From positions 4,154,001-4,218,000 of the forward strand of contig CP108997.1 of NCBI GenBank assembly GCA_036226585.1: a DNA stretch of 64,000 nucleotides. The letters are read 5' to 3'. A program made the position numbers and the translations under genes. This document shows, one piece after another, positions 44,734 through 53,042 of this stretch (position 1 is its first letter; each line of letters opens with the position of its first letter). The DNA is from Streptomyces sp. NBC_00708 (lineage in GTDB: Bacteria > Actinomycetota > Actinomycetes > Streptomycetales > Streptomycetaceae). The notes beneath the pieces were generated by a model. The model saw only the letters and a program-made list of their open reading frames with translations. It made no database searches and had not been told where the DNA came from.

Positions 44734-47451
44734 TCACCCGCCGACCGCCACCCCCCGCCCCGCATACGCCCTCACGTCCGCGTCCGGGTCCGCAGTCGCC
44801 CCCGCCAGCGCCTCCCGGGCCTCGGGGGCGTCCCGGTGGCGCAGCAGCGCCAGGACCGCCGCTTTGCGGACGTCCGCGTTCGGGTCGGCCAGGGCACCGG
44901 CCAGGGGGGACACCGCGTGGGCCGGTGAAGCCGAGGTCAGCCCCCTCGCCGCGCCCGCGCGGACCTGCCACGCCGGGTCGGTCAGCGCGGCCACCGCGCG
45001 CTCGGCGTACGACTCCGGGCAGCCCGTCTCCGCCAGCGCGCCCAGGGCTGCCGCGCGGACCAGCGCGTCCGGGTCGTCGAGCAGGGGGGCGAGCGGGTCC
45101 GGGGTGGGGGAGTGGACGGCGGCCAGGCCCTTGGCCACCGCGACGCGCACCTCGCGGGCCGGGTCGGCCGCCGCACGGGTCAGGCCGTCCACCGCGTCCA
45201 CCGAGACCAGCGCCCGTACGGTCTCCACGCGTACGTCCAGGTCCGGGTCGTCCAGCGTGCCCGCGTACAGCTCCGCGTCGCCCAGGCGCAGGGCCCGCAG
45301 GGTATCCAGGGCGGCGGCGCGGACCACCGCGTCGGGCGAGGAGAGCGCGGCGACCAGGGGGGTGCGCAGCTCCGGGGACGGGGGCAGGACCTCGACCAGT
45401 TCGCGCAGGGACGCGGCGACGGCCGCGCGTACGGCGGGGGACGGGTCGCCGAGGGCGGTGGCCAGGGCGGGGCCCGCGCCCGTCGGGGTGGACTCGGTGA
45501 GCGCGGCGACGGCGGCCCGGCGGACGGCGGGGTCGGAGTCGTCCAGGTAGGGGGCGAGGGCGGCCAGTTCGGGTTCGCCCTCGCTCAGGGCCAGCAGTTC
45601 CAGGATGCGCGGCGAGGTGGAGACGGCGGCTTCGGAAGCACCGGGCGCCACCACCCGTACCGACGCCGACACCGGTGCCGCGTCCCGCGCCCCCGCCGTG
45701 CCCACCCCCTCTGGCTCCACCGTGCCGATCCGCCGCACCGGGCCCCCGGCCGGGGCGAACCCCTCCACCGGGACCAGGTACGGGGCCACCGGCCGGGCGG
45801 TGAACTCCATCGCGCCGGACGGGGACTTGTACAGGTCCAGGTGGTGGAACCAGTCCGCGTCGTCCCGTTCGGGATGGTCCGTGCGCTCGTGGTAGAGACC
45901 CCAGCGGGACTCCGTACGGGCGAGCGAGGAGCGCGCGGCCATCTCCGCGCAGTCCCGGATGAACGACACCTCCGCGCACCGCATCAGCTCGTGCGGGGTC
46001 GTCGCGCCCATCTCCGCGAGGTCCGTCCGCATGCGCTCGAAGGACTCCAGGGCGATCGACAGCCGGGCCCCGGACTTCGGCGGGGCCACGTAGTCGTTCA
46101 CGAAGCGGCGCAGCTTGTACTCGACCTGGGGCTGCGGCGGCCCGTCCGGATTCCGCAGCGGCCGGTAGATCAGCTCGTGGGCGTCCCGCAGCTGATCGGC
46201 CGGCAGCTCGCCCTCGTACGCCGTGAAACGGGCGGCGTCCTCGCCCGCCAGATCGCCGAAGACGAACGCGCCGATCATGTAGTTGTGCGGCACGCAGGCC
46301 AGGTCACCGGCCGCGTAGAGGCGGTCCACCGTGGTGCGGGCGTGGTCGTCGACGCGGACGCCGGACGCGGAGTGGCCGCCGCACAGGCCGATCTCGGAGA
46401 TGTGCATCTCGATGTCGTGGGTGCGGTAGTCGTGCCCGCGCCCCGCGTGGAACGTGCCGCGCGTCGGGCGTTCCGTGGAGTGCAGGATCGTCTCCAGCGC
46501 GCTGACGGACTCCTCCGGCAGATGGCTCAGCTTGAGGTAGACGGGCCCCCGGTCGGAGGCCACCTCGGCCGCGAACTCCGCCATCATCTGGCCCGACCAG
46601 TAGTCGGAGTCCACGAAGCGTTCGCCGTGCCGGTTGACCTGGTAGCCGCCGAACGGGTTGGCGACGTACGCGCAGGCCGGGCCGTTGTAGTCCTTGATCA
46701 GCGGGTTGATCTGAAAGCACTCGATGCCGGTCAGCTCGGCGCCCGCGTGGTACGCCATGGCGTAGCCGTCGCCCGCGTTGGTCGGGTTCTCGTACGTACC
46801 GTAGAGGTAGCCGGAGGCGGGCAGGCCGAGGCGGCCGCAGGCGCCCGTGGCGAGGATGACGGCGCCCGCGCGGACCGTGACGAACTGCCCGGTGCGGGTG
46901 TTGAAGCCGGCCGCGCCGATCGCCCGGCCGTCGTCGCCGGTCAGGACGCGCACGGGCATGACGCGGTTCTCGATGCGGATGCGCTCGCGCATCTCGCGCC
47001 GCCGCAGCTGCCGGTAGAGGACCTTCTTCACGTCCTTGCCCTCGGGCATCGGCAGGACGTACGAGCCGGAGCGGTGGACCTGGCGGACCGCGTACTCGCC
47101 GTGCTCGTCCTTCTCGAACTTCACCCCGTACGACTCCAGGCGCCGCACCATGCCGAAGCCGCGTGTCGCGGTCTGGCGGACGGTCGACTGGTCGACGATC
47201 CCGTCGTTGGCGCGAGTGATCTCGGCGACGTAGTCGTCGGGTTCGGCGCGGCCCGGGATCACCGCGTTGTTCACGCCGTCCATGCCCATGGCGAGCGCGC
47301 CGGAGTGGCGGACGTGCGCCTTCTCCAGGAGAAGGACGGAGGCGCCGTGCTCGGCGGCGGTGAGGGCCGCCATCGTGCCGGCCGTGCCGCCGCCGACGAC
47401 CAGCACGTCGCAGGAGATTTCCTCGGCGTCGGCGAGGGCGGGGATCTGCAC
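44734..47451 (-). CDS. AprA/FrdA-like FAD oxidoreductase fused to C-terminal HEAT repeats
   Basis: A 905-residue protein in two parts. Residues 1-585 form a fumarate-reductase/APS-reductase-type flavoprotein: FAD loop VVGGGTAGTMAAL (GGGTAG 20-25), LLEKAHVRHSGALAMGMDGVN, a DVKKVLYRQLRRREM block, ILATGACGRLG and the DRLYAAGDLACVPHNYM FAD-binding end. The EKAH...SG..A.GM pattern is closer to APS reductase alpha than to succinate dehydrogenase. From about 630 to 905 there are nine HEAT-like repeats of about 31 residues, each with a DPxxxVRxAA core. GTG 47451 has GAAAGG upstream. Last gene of an operon with a ferredoxin and ABC importer; substrate unknown. Confidence 0.85.
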   Translation of the reverse strand: MQIPALADAEEISCDVLVVGGGTAGTMAALTAAEHGASVLLLEKAHVRHSGALAMGMDGVNNAVIPGRAEPDDYVAEITRANDGIVDQSTVRQTATRGFGMVRRLESYGVKFEKDEHGEYAVRQVHRSGSYVLPMPEGKDVKKVLYRQLRRREMRERIRIENRVMPVRVLTGDDGRAIGAAGFNTRTGQFVTVRAGAVILATGACGRLGLPASGYLYGTYENPTNAGDGYAMAYHAGAELTGIECFQINPLIKDYNGPACAYVANPFGGYQVNRHGERFVDSDYWSGQMMAEFAAEVASDRGPVYLKLSHLPEESVSALETILHSTERPTRGTFHAGRGHDYRTHDIEMHISEIGLCGGHSASGVRVDDHARTTVDRLYAAGDLACVPHNYMIGAFVFGDLAGEDAARFTAYEGELPADQLRDAHELIYRPLRNPDGPPQPQVEYKLRRFVNDYVAPPKSGARLSIALESFERMRTDLAEMGATTPHELMRCAEVSFIRDCAEMAARSSLARTESRWGLYHERTDHPERDDADWFHHLDLYKSPSGAMEFTARPVAPYLVPVEGFAPAGGPVRRIGTVEPEGVGTAGARDAAPVSASVRVVAPGASEAAVSTSPRILELLALSEGEPELAALAPYLDDSDPAVRRAAVAALTESTPTGAGPALATALGDPSPAVRAAVAASLRELVEVLPPSPELRTPLVAALSSPDAVVRAAALDTLRALRLGDAELYAGTLDDPDLDVRVETVRALVSVDAVDGLTRAAADPAREVRVAVAKGLAAVHSPTPDPLAPLLDDPDALVRAAALGALAETGCPESYAERAVAALTDPAWQVRAGAARGLTSASPAHAVSPLAGALADPNADVRKAAVLALLRHRDAPEAREALAGATADPDADVRAYAGRGVAVGG

Positions 47452-47473
47452 GGGGGTGCCTTTCAGTGAGATG

Positions 47474-48217
47474 TCAGAGGGTGGTGAGGGATTCCAGGAC
47501 CTCGCGGCGCAGCGCGACCGTCGCCGGATCGGTGTGCGCGGCCCGTTCGCGCGGACGCGGCACCGGCAGCACCCGGCCGCCCGGCAGCAGGGCCACCCGG
47601 TCGCCGAGGAACAGCGCCTCGTCCACGTCGTGCGTCACGAACACGACCGTGGCGCCGCTGCCCCGGAGCACGTCGACGAGCAGCTGCTGCATGCCGGCCC
47701 GGGTCTGGGCGTCCAGCGCGCCGAACGGCTCGTCCATCAGGACCGCCCGGGGCCCCGCCGCGAGCGCGCGGGCCAGCTGGACGCGCTGGCGCTGGCCGCC
47801 GGAGATCCGGTGCGGCAGCTTCGCCGCGTGCTCGGCCAGACCGACCCGGGTCAGCCACTCCTCGGCGCGGGTCCGCCGCTCGGCGCGCCCCACGCCCCGG
47901 ATGGCCAGGGGCAGTTCGACATTGGCGCGGACCGTGCGCCAGGGCAGCAGTGCGTCGTCCTGGAAGACGAGGGCCCGTTCGGCGCGGGGCGCGGTGACGG
48001 GCTCGCCGTCCTCGGTGACCTCGCCGCCGAGGGCGGGGAGCAGCCCGGCGAGGGTGCGCAGGAGCGTGGACTTGCCGCAGCCGGACGGGCCGACGACGGC
48101 CAGGATCTCGCCGGGCACGACGTCCAGGTCGATGCCGTCGAGCACGGGCGCCCCGGTCCGGCCGAGGGTGGCGCCGCGCAACGCGAGCCGCAGCCCATCA
48201 GTCGTGTCAGCCGTCAT
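47474..48217 (-). CDS. ABC transporter ATP-binding protein, nitrate/sulfonate/taurine type
   Basis: A 247-residue ATPase. Walker A GPSGCGKST, Q-loop FQDDALLPWRTVRANV, signature ISGGQRQRVQLARAL and Walker B AVLMDEPFGALD are intact; the DDALLPW Q-loop and short length match the SsuB/TauB/NrtD group. ATG 48217 overlaps the permease stop by four bases. It energises the importer encoded upstream and lies 22 bases from the flavoprotein gene. Confidence 0.95.
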   Translation of the reverse strand: MTADTTDGLRLALRGATLGRTGAPVLDGIDLDVVPGEILAVVGPSGCGKSTLLRTLAGLLPALGGEVTEDGEPVTAPRAERALVFQDDALLPWRTVRANVELPLAIRGVGRAERRTRAEEWLTRVGLAEHAAKLPHRISGGQRQRVQLARALAAGPRAVLMDEPFGALDAQTRAGMQQLLVDVLRGSGATVVFVTHDVDEALFLGDRVALLPGGRVLPVPRPRERAAHTDPATVALRREVLESLTTL

Positions 48218-49074
48218 GAGCGCACCCGTTCCTGTGCCGTACGGACCGTGGGGGCGGCGGTCGCCGCCGGGGCGGGGCGGCGGCGCACCGGGGAGGCCGG
48301 GCGGCTCTCCGTGCGCGGCAGCCAGCGGGTCAGCCGGCGGCCGAGGAGTTCCACGGCCGTGGAGGTGAGCCAGCCGAGCAGGCCGATGGTGGCCATGCCG
48401 ACGAAGACCCCGGGGTAGTCGACGACCGTGTAGTCCTGCCAGGTGCGGTAGCCGACCCCGTACTCGCCGGAGATCATCTCGGCGGAGATCACGCAGATCC
48501 ACGACACCCCGATGCCGACGGACAGGCCGCCGAGGATGCCGGGGAGCGCGCCGGGCAGCACCACGGACCACAGGACGCGCCGCCGGCCGCCGCCCATGGT
48601 CAGGACGGCCTCCTCCCAGACCGGGGTCAGCGCCCGCACCGCGTGCCGGGTGGAGACCATGACGGGGAAGAACGCGGCGGTGCAGGTGATGAAGACGATG
48701 CCCTGCTCGTTGCTGGGGAAGAGCAGGATCGCGACCGGGACGAGCGCGATGGCCGGGACGGGCCGCAGCACTTCGAGGACCGGGCCGAGCAGATCGGCGG
48801 CGATCCGCGAGCGGGCGACGGCCGTGCCGACGGCGACCCCGAGGACGGCGGCCAGCGCGAAACCGGTGACGATCCGGGTCAGGCTGTCGGTCAGGTCCTG
48901 CCAGTACGCGTCGCCGGAGACCCGGTCCGCGAAGGCACGGGCGACCTCGGTGACCGTCGGGAACTGCTCGAAGCGCAGCCAGAGATTGATGTCGTACGAG
49001 GTCAGCGTCTGCCACAGCCCGAGGGCCGCGACCAGCGAGAGCGCCCGCCGTACGAGAGACCACCGCCCGCTCAT
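48214..49074 (-). CDS. ABC transporter permease, nitrate/sulfonate/taurine type
   Basis: A 286-residue integral membrane protein with six transmembrane segments. The EAA coupling loop is EEAVLTMGGGRRRVLWSVVLPGALPGILGGL, and the family segment VLRPVPAIALVPVAILLF is present, both typical of SsuC/TauC. A 40-residue Pro/Arg-rich tail follows the last helix. ATG 49074 overlaps the binding-protein stop; the stop overlaps the ATPase start. Confidence 0.94.
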   Translation of the reverse strand: MSGRWSLVRRALSLVAALGLWQTLTSYDINLWLRFEQFPTVTEVARAFADRVSGDAYWQDLTDSLTRIVTGFALAAVLGVAVGTAVARSRIAADLLGPVLEVLRPVPAIALVPVAILLFPSNEQGIVFITCTAAFFPVMVSTRHAVRALTPVWEEAVLTMGGGRRRVLWSVVLPGALPGILGGLSVGIGVSWICVISAEMISGEYGVGYRTWQDYTVVDYPGVFVGMATIGLLGWLTSTAVELLGRRLTRWLPRTESRPASPVRRRPAPAATAAPTVRTAQERVRS

Positions 49075-50432
49075 GACGCGGACCCGGCGCGTTTCAGCGC
49101 GGTGGCGTACGGGACGGTCCGGGCGCCGGGGTGGGCCGCGATGTCGGCGCGGGCCGCCGACTCGGTGACGTACGGCCGCAGCCCGGCCCCGTCCGCCACC
49201 CACACCGCGCGGTCCGCGAACCACAGCGTGCCCGTTTTCGCGTCGGGGACGTAGGCCGCCCGGACCGTGTCGCGGTGCGCGGCCACGTACCGCAGCAGCT
49301 CGGCGGAGGTGGTGAAGGCGGTGGTGGTCTCCTTGCCCTTCAGCCACACCTCGCCCCCGCGCCGGGCGGGCGGCCCCGCGGCCAGCGCCTTCGCGTAGCC
49401 GGAGCCGTACACCCGCTTGATGTACCGGTCGTCGACGAAGGCGTCCACATCCACATCACCGACGAGCTTCGCCGAGGCCAGCACCGGGACGTCCTTCTTC
49501 AGCGCGGCGATCAGCGCGGGCTTGAGCGTGGTGTCGAAGGTGGCGATGCCCTGGGCGCCGTTGTAGAGGTGGACGACCTCGGCGGGCAGGCCGGTGGCCT
49601 TCGCGACGGACTCGGATGCGGCGACCGGGTGCTCGTGCAGATAGGCCGTCGCCCGGCCCTGGGCGCGCAGGAAGTCCTCCACCACGGCGGACCGCTTCTC
49701 GGCGAAGTCCTCGCTCACGGTGACCCCGTGGAAGGTCGGCAGGTTCAGCTCGGCGCCGTCGTACAGCGCCTTGGCCCGGCCCTGGAAGGCGAGCAGCCCC
49801 GGCCAGGCCACGAACTGCGACAACGCGTCCGCACTGCCGGCCTGGAGCGCCGAAGCGCCCACGGCGGGCTGCTGGTTGAGCTTGCGGATGTCCTTCTCGG
49901 GGTCGAGCCCGGCCTGTTGCAGGGCGCGTACGAGGGTGCCGTCGGCGGCGGAGCCGACGCTCGTGGAGACCTTCTTGCCGCGCAGGTCGGTGAGGGTGCG
50001 CAGCTTCGAACCGGGCTCGGTGACCACGGTGTTGAGGCCGCCCGCCAGGTTGTAGCCGGTGACCGAGACGAGCCGGGTGGGCCGCTTCAGCTGGACGCCC
50101 CGGGCCGCGTTGATCAGCAGCGGGAAGTCACCCATCGAGCCGATGTCGATCTTCCCGGCCGTCATCTGGGCGGTGATCGGGGCGCCGGTGGCGTAGTCCT
50201 GCCACTCCACCTTGTACGTGACACCGTCCCGCTTCCCGCGCTTGCGCAGCTCGTCCTCGAAGTAGCCGAGGGAGCGCAGCAGAGTGCCCGCGGTGACGGT
50301 GTTGATGGTCCGGGACTGGTAGCCGACGGTCACCGTGACCGTACCGCTGTCGTCCGCGCCCGCCGAGCCGCCGCAGCCCGTGGTGAGCGTGAGGAGCAGC
50401 GCGGCCAGGGCGCCGGATGCTGTGCGTCGCAT
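49071..50432 (-). CDS. ABC transporter substrate-binding lipoprotein with extra C-terminal domain
   Basis: A 453-residue lipoprotein. Signal peptide and lipobox LTTGC give lipidation at Cys20. Residues 30-355 are a SsuA/TauA-like binding domain (TVGYQSRTINTVTAGTLLR ... GKIDIGSMGDFPLLINAARG ... DLRGKKVSTSVGS). Residues 358-453 are an added domain (VWLKGKETTTAFTTSAELLR ... TGTLWFADRAVWVADGAGLRP ... ARTVPYATAL) whose pattern resembles NosL-like periplasmic domains; that resemblance is by eye only. Sulfonate-binding proteins normally end near residue 340, so the extension is unusual. ATG 50432 is preceded by GAAAGG. Confidence 0.88.
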   Translation of the reverse strand: MRRTASGALAALLLTLTTGCGGSAGADDSGTVTVTVGYQSRTINTVTAGTLLRSLGYFEDELRKRGKRDGVTYKVEWQDYATGAPITAQMTAGKIDIGSMGDFPLLINAARGVQLKRPTRLVSVTGYNLAGGLNTVVTEPGSKLRTLTDLRGKKVSTSVGSAADGTLVRALQQAGLDPEKDIRKLNQQPAVGASALQAGSADALSQFVAWPGLLAFQGRAKALYDGAELNLPTFHGVTVSEDFAEKRSAVVEDFLRAQGRATAYLHEHPVAASESVAKATGLPAEVVHLYNGAQGIATFDTTLKPALIAALKKDVPVLASAKLVGDVDVDAFVDDRYIKRVYGSGYAKALAAGPPARRGGEVWLKGKETTTAFTTSAELLRYVAAHRDTVRAAYVPDAKTGTLWFADRAVWVADGAGLRPYVTESAARADIAAHPGARTVPYATALKRAGSAS

Positions 50433-50447
50433 GGGAGTCGGGGCCTT

Positions 50448-50675
50448 TCAGCGCAGGAGATAGGGCATGTTGACGGTGACCGCGCCGGTGGGGCAGCGGG
50501 CGGCGCACGGGCCGCAGTACCAGCACTCGTCGACGTGCATGTACGCCTTGCCGCTGTCCTGGTGGATGGCCAGGGAGTCGAGCGGGCACATGTCGACGCA
50601 GAGGGTGCAGCCGTCGATGCACTTCGACTCGTCGATGGTCACGGGCACGTCGGCCCGCTGGGGCGCCAGAGGCAT
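50448..50675 (-). CDS. small 2x[4Fe-4S] ferredoxin, AprB-like
   Basis: A 75-residue two-cluster ferredoxin. First site Cys-x3-Cys-x2-Cys-x3-Cys-Pro (KCIDGCTLCVDMCP), second Cys-x2-Cys-x2-Cys-x3-Cys-Pro (CWYCGPCAARCPTGAV). The AYMHVDECWYCGPC block closely parallels the AYN..DMCWECYSC block of APS reductase beta. It lies 15 bases before the binding-protein gene in the same operon as the AprA/FrdA-like flavoprotein, so it is the likely electron carrier for it. ATG 50675 has TGGAG eight bases upstream. Confidence 0.9.
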   Translation of the reverse strand: MPLAPQRADVPVTIDESKCIDGCTLCVDMCPLDSLAIHQDSGKAYMHVDECWYCGPCAARCPTGAVTVNMPYLLR

Positions 50676-50715
50676 GGCGGGGCTCCAGGGAAGGGTGTGC
50701 GGGAGGTGGGGTGGG

Positions 50716-51486
50716 TCAGCGGGACCGGTGCAGGACGCCGTCCATGCTGATGCGGTCGCCGCGGAAGCGGATGAACTCCAGGTCGACCGGCCGGCCGTCG
50801 GCGAGCCGGGTGAGGCGCTCCAGCATCAGGACGGCCGAGCCGCGCGGGATCTCCAGGACGGCCGCGGAGTGCGCGTCGGCGTTGACGGCCTCCAGGGTGA
50901 TGTCGGCGTCGCCCAGCCGCTGCCCGGTCAGGGACTCCAGCAGCCGGAACACGTCGGTGTTCTCCAGGTCGGCGCCGAGCAGCCCGGCGCCGACGTCCAT
51001 CGGGACGTAGGTGAGGTCGAGGGAGAGGGGCAGCCCGTTCAGCAGCCGGCGGCGCTCGATGTAGAGCACGTCGGTGTGCTCGGCGAGGCCGAGCCGCCGG
51101 GCGACCGGGGCCGGGGCGGGGACGGGGCCGACGGTGCGGACCTCGTTGGTGACCCGGCCGTGCTCGCGCAGGGTCTCGGCCAGGCCCTGGAGCCGGTCGA
51201 GCGCGTGCGGGTACTTCTCGGCGACGACGACGGTGCCGACGCCCGGCTGCCGTTCGACGAGCCCTTCGCCGCGCAGCAGGTCCAGGGCCTGGCGCACGGT
51301 GTTGCGGGAGACGCGGTAGTCGTGGCCGATGGTGTCCTCGTAGGGCAGGACACCGCCGGGGAACGCGCCCGTGCGCACCTGGTGGCGCAGCAGGTCGGCG
51401 AGGAGCCGGGCACCGTCCGCACGCAGCCGGCGCCGGCGGGCGGCGGCGACGGGCACGGTGTGCTCGCGGGTGCGTTCGGCTGGCAT
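50716..51486 (-). CDS. GntR family regulator (HutC/UTRA type)
   Basis: A 256-residue regulator. The winged helix is at about 25-85 (LLADLLRHQVRTGAFPGGVLPYEDTIGHDYRVSRNTVRQALDLLRGEGLVERQPGVGTVV), and a UTRA ligand-binding domain follows from about 105 (GPVPAPAPVARRLGLAEHTDVLYIERRRLLNGLPLSLDLTYVP). HutC-type regulators sense small metabolites. It is first in the operon, 40 bases before the ferredoxin gene, and so is the likely controller. ATG 51486 has TATGGT seven bases upstream, suggesting a leaderless mRNA; ATG 51498 in frame is an alternative. TGTTGC repeats lie just upstream (51521-51536). Confidence 0.92.
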   Translation of the reverse strand: MPAERTREHTVPVAAARRRRLRADGARLLADLLRHQVRTGAFPGGVLPYEDTIGHDYRVSRNTVRQALDLLRGEGLVERQPGVGTVVVAEKYPHALDRLQGLAETLREHGRVTNEVRTVGPVPAPAPVARRLGLAEHTDVLYIERRRLLNGLPLSLDLTYVPMDVGAGLLGADLENTDVFRLLESLTGQRLGDADITLEAVNADAHSAAVLEIPRGSAVLMLERLTRLADGRPVDLEFIRFRGDRISMDGVLHRSR

Positions 51487-51632
51487 GCGCTGGACCATAC
51501 CGACGGGGTGCGGGAGTTGGTGTTGCCGCAGTGTTGCGCCATCAAGGGGAACCGGCGGAACCCCTCTGACCTGCGGTGACGGGACCGGCCTGGGGAAGAT
51601 CCGCCACCCGCCGGTCCGGCATGCGGACCGCG

Positions 51633-51667
51633 CCCGGCCGCACCCCGGGCGGGGCGCGGCCGGGGCG
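51633..51667. terminator. GC-rich hairpin after fumarylacetoacetase
   Basis: CCCGGCCGC (51633-51641) pairs with GCGGCCGGG (51656-51664), 14-base loop, and further GC pairs outside with one bulge. It ends the fumarylacetoacetase transcript upstream of the GntR gene region. Confidence 0.55.
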
Positions 51668-51672
51668 CCGGG

Positions 51673-52902
51673 TCAGGCCGCCGGGACGACCCGGCCGGTG
51701 ACCTCGCCGAGACCGACGCGGGTGCCGTCGGGGCCGGGGGCCCAGGCGGTGAGGGTGACGGTGTCGCCGTCCTCCAGGAACGTCCGCTTGCCGTCGGGCA
51801 GTTCCAGCGGGTCGCGCCCGTTCCAGGTGAGTTCGAGCAGGCAGCCGCGCTGGGAGGGCTCGGCGCCGCTGACGGTGCCGGAGCCGTAGAGGTCGCCGGT
51901 GCGCAGCGAGGCGCCGTTGACCGTCATCTGGGCGAGCTGCTGGGCGGCCGTCCAGTACATCGTGGAGAACGGCGGCTCCGCGACGACGTGCCCGTTGACG
52001 GCGACGGAGATCCGCAGGTCGTAGCCGCCGGGCTCGTCCTCGTCCGCGTCGTCCAGATAGGGCAGGAGCGGGAGGTCGCGGGCGGGCGGGGCGGTGCGGG
52101 CGGCGTCCAGGGCCTCCAGCGGGGTGACCCAGGCGGAGACGGAGGTGGCGAAGGACTTGCCGAGGAACGGGCCGAGCGGGACGTACTCCCAGGCCTGGAT
52201 GTCGCGCGCCGACCAGTCGTTGAGCAGCGAGACGCCGAAGACGTGCTCCCGGAAGTCGGCGAGCGGCACGGCCGTGCCCTGCGCGGACGGGGTGCCGACG
52301 ACGAAGCCGACCTCCGCCTCGATGTCGAGCCGCACGGACGGGCCGAAGACGGGCGCCGGGTCGGCCGGTCCCTTGCGCTGGCCCGCCGGGCGGACCACGT
52401 CGGTGCCGGAGACCACGACGGTCCCGGCGCGCCCGTGGTAACCGATGGGCAGATGCTTCCAGTTGGGGGTGAGCGGCGTCTCGGCGTCGGGCCGGAAGAT
52501 CTGGCCCACGTTGGTGGCGTGGTGCTCGCTCGCGTAGAAGTCCACGTAGTCCGCGACCTGGTACGGCAGGTGCAGGGTGACCGCGTCCAGGGGGTGCAGC
52601 AGGGGCTCCATGTCCGCGCGGTGGGCGGGGACCGTCACCCACGCGGTCAGCGCGCGGCGCACATCGCGCCAGGCGGTGCGCCCGGCCGCGAGCAGGGCCG
52701 TCAGGTCGGGCTGCGCCAGCAGTTGGGCGTACGGCGAACCCAGGGCGAGCGCGGCGGCCCCGGCGTCCAGGACGTGGTCGCCGATGCGGACGCCGACGCG
52801 TGGCTCCGGCCGGCCGGGGGTGGAGAACACGCCGTACGGCAGGTTGTGCGGGCCGAAGGGATCGCCCTCGGCCACATCGAGCGGGCTGCTCTGCTCGGGC
52901 AT
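51673..52902 (-). CDS. fahA: fumarylacetoacetase
   Basis: A 409-residue hydrolase that splits fumarylacetoacetate to fumarate and acetoacetate, the last step of tyrosine/homogentisate breakdown. The N-terminal SH3-like domain (FGPHNLPYGVFST) and the catalytic domain with YVDFYASEHHATNVGQIFRP, LPIGYHGRAGT, the metal ligands in DIEAEVGFVVG, LLNDWSARDIQAWEYVPLGPFLGKSF and the CLLELTWNG end are all intact. ATG 52902 is preceded by GAGGCAG. It stands alone, not in an hmg operon; the homogentisate genes are not in this window. Confidence 0.97.
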   Translation of the reverse strand: MPEQSSPLDVAEGDPFGPHNLPYGVFSTPGRPEPRVGVRIGDHVLDAGAAALALGSPYAQLLAQPDLTALLAAGRTAWRDVRRALTAWVTVPAHRADMEPLLHPLDAVTLHLPYQVADYVDFYASEHHATNVGQIFRPDAETPLTPNWKHLPIGYHGRAGTVVVSGTDVVRPAGQRKGPADPAPVFGPSVRLDIEAEVGFVVGTPSAQGTAVPLADFREHVFGVSLLNDWSARDIQAWEYVPLGPFLGKSFATSVSAWVTPLEALDAARTAPPARDLPLLPYLDDADEDEPGGYDLRISVAVNGHVVAEPPFSTMYWTAAQQLAQMTVNGASLRTGDLYGSGTVSGAEPSQRGCLLELTWNGRDPLELPDGKRTFLEDGDTVTLTAWAPGPDGTRVGLGEVTGRVVPAA

Positions 52903-53042
52903 CTGTCGCTGCCTCGCTTTCCGGTTCGCTTGGGTGACACGTTACGTCGGGGCCGTTGACCGGGCGGTGTGCCTGATGGTCACCACCCGGGCGGTGCCCC
53001 AACCATCCCCAGTGCCCCGGAAAGTACGCCTCACCTGTCGTG

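Noticed and set aside
44734..47451. Succinate dehydrogenase/fumarate reductase of central metabolism
   Set aside because: No iron-sulfur subunit of the SdhB type and no membrane anchor genes are nearby; the ferredoxin is AprB-like and the partner genes are an ABC importer.
49071..50432. Nitrate- or taurine-specific importer as a firm call
   Set aside because: The family motifs cannot separate nitrate, sulfonate, taurine or aromatic substrates, and no matching catabolic or reductase genes of those pathways are present.
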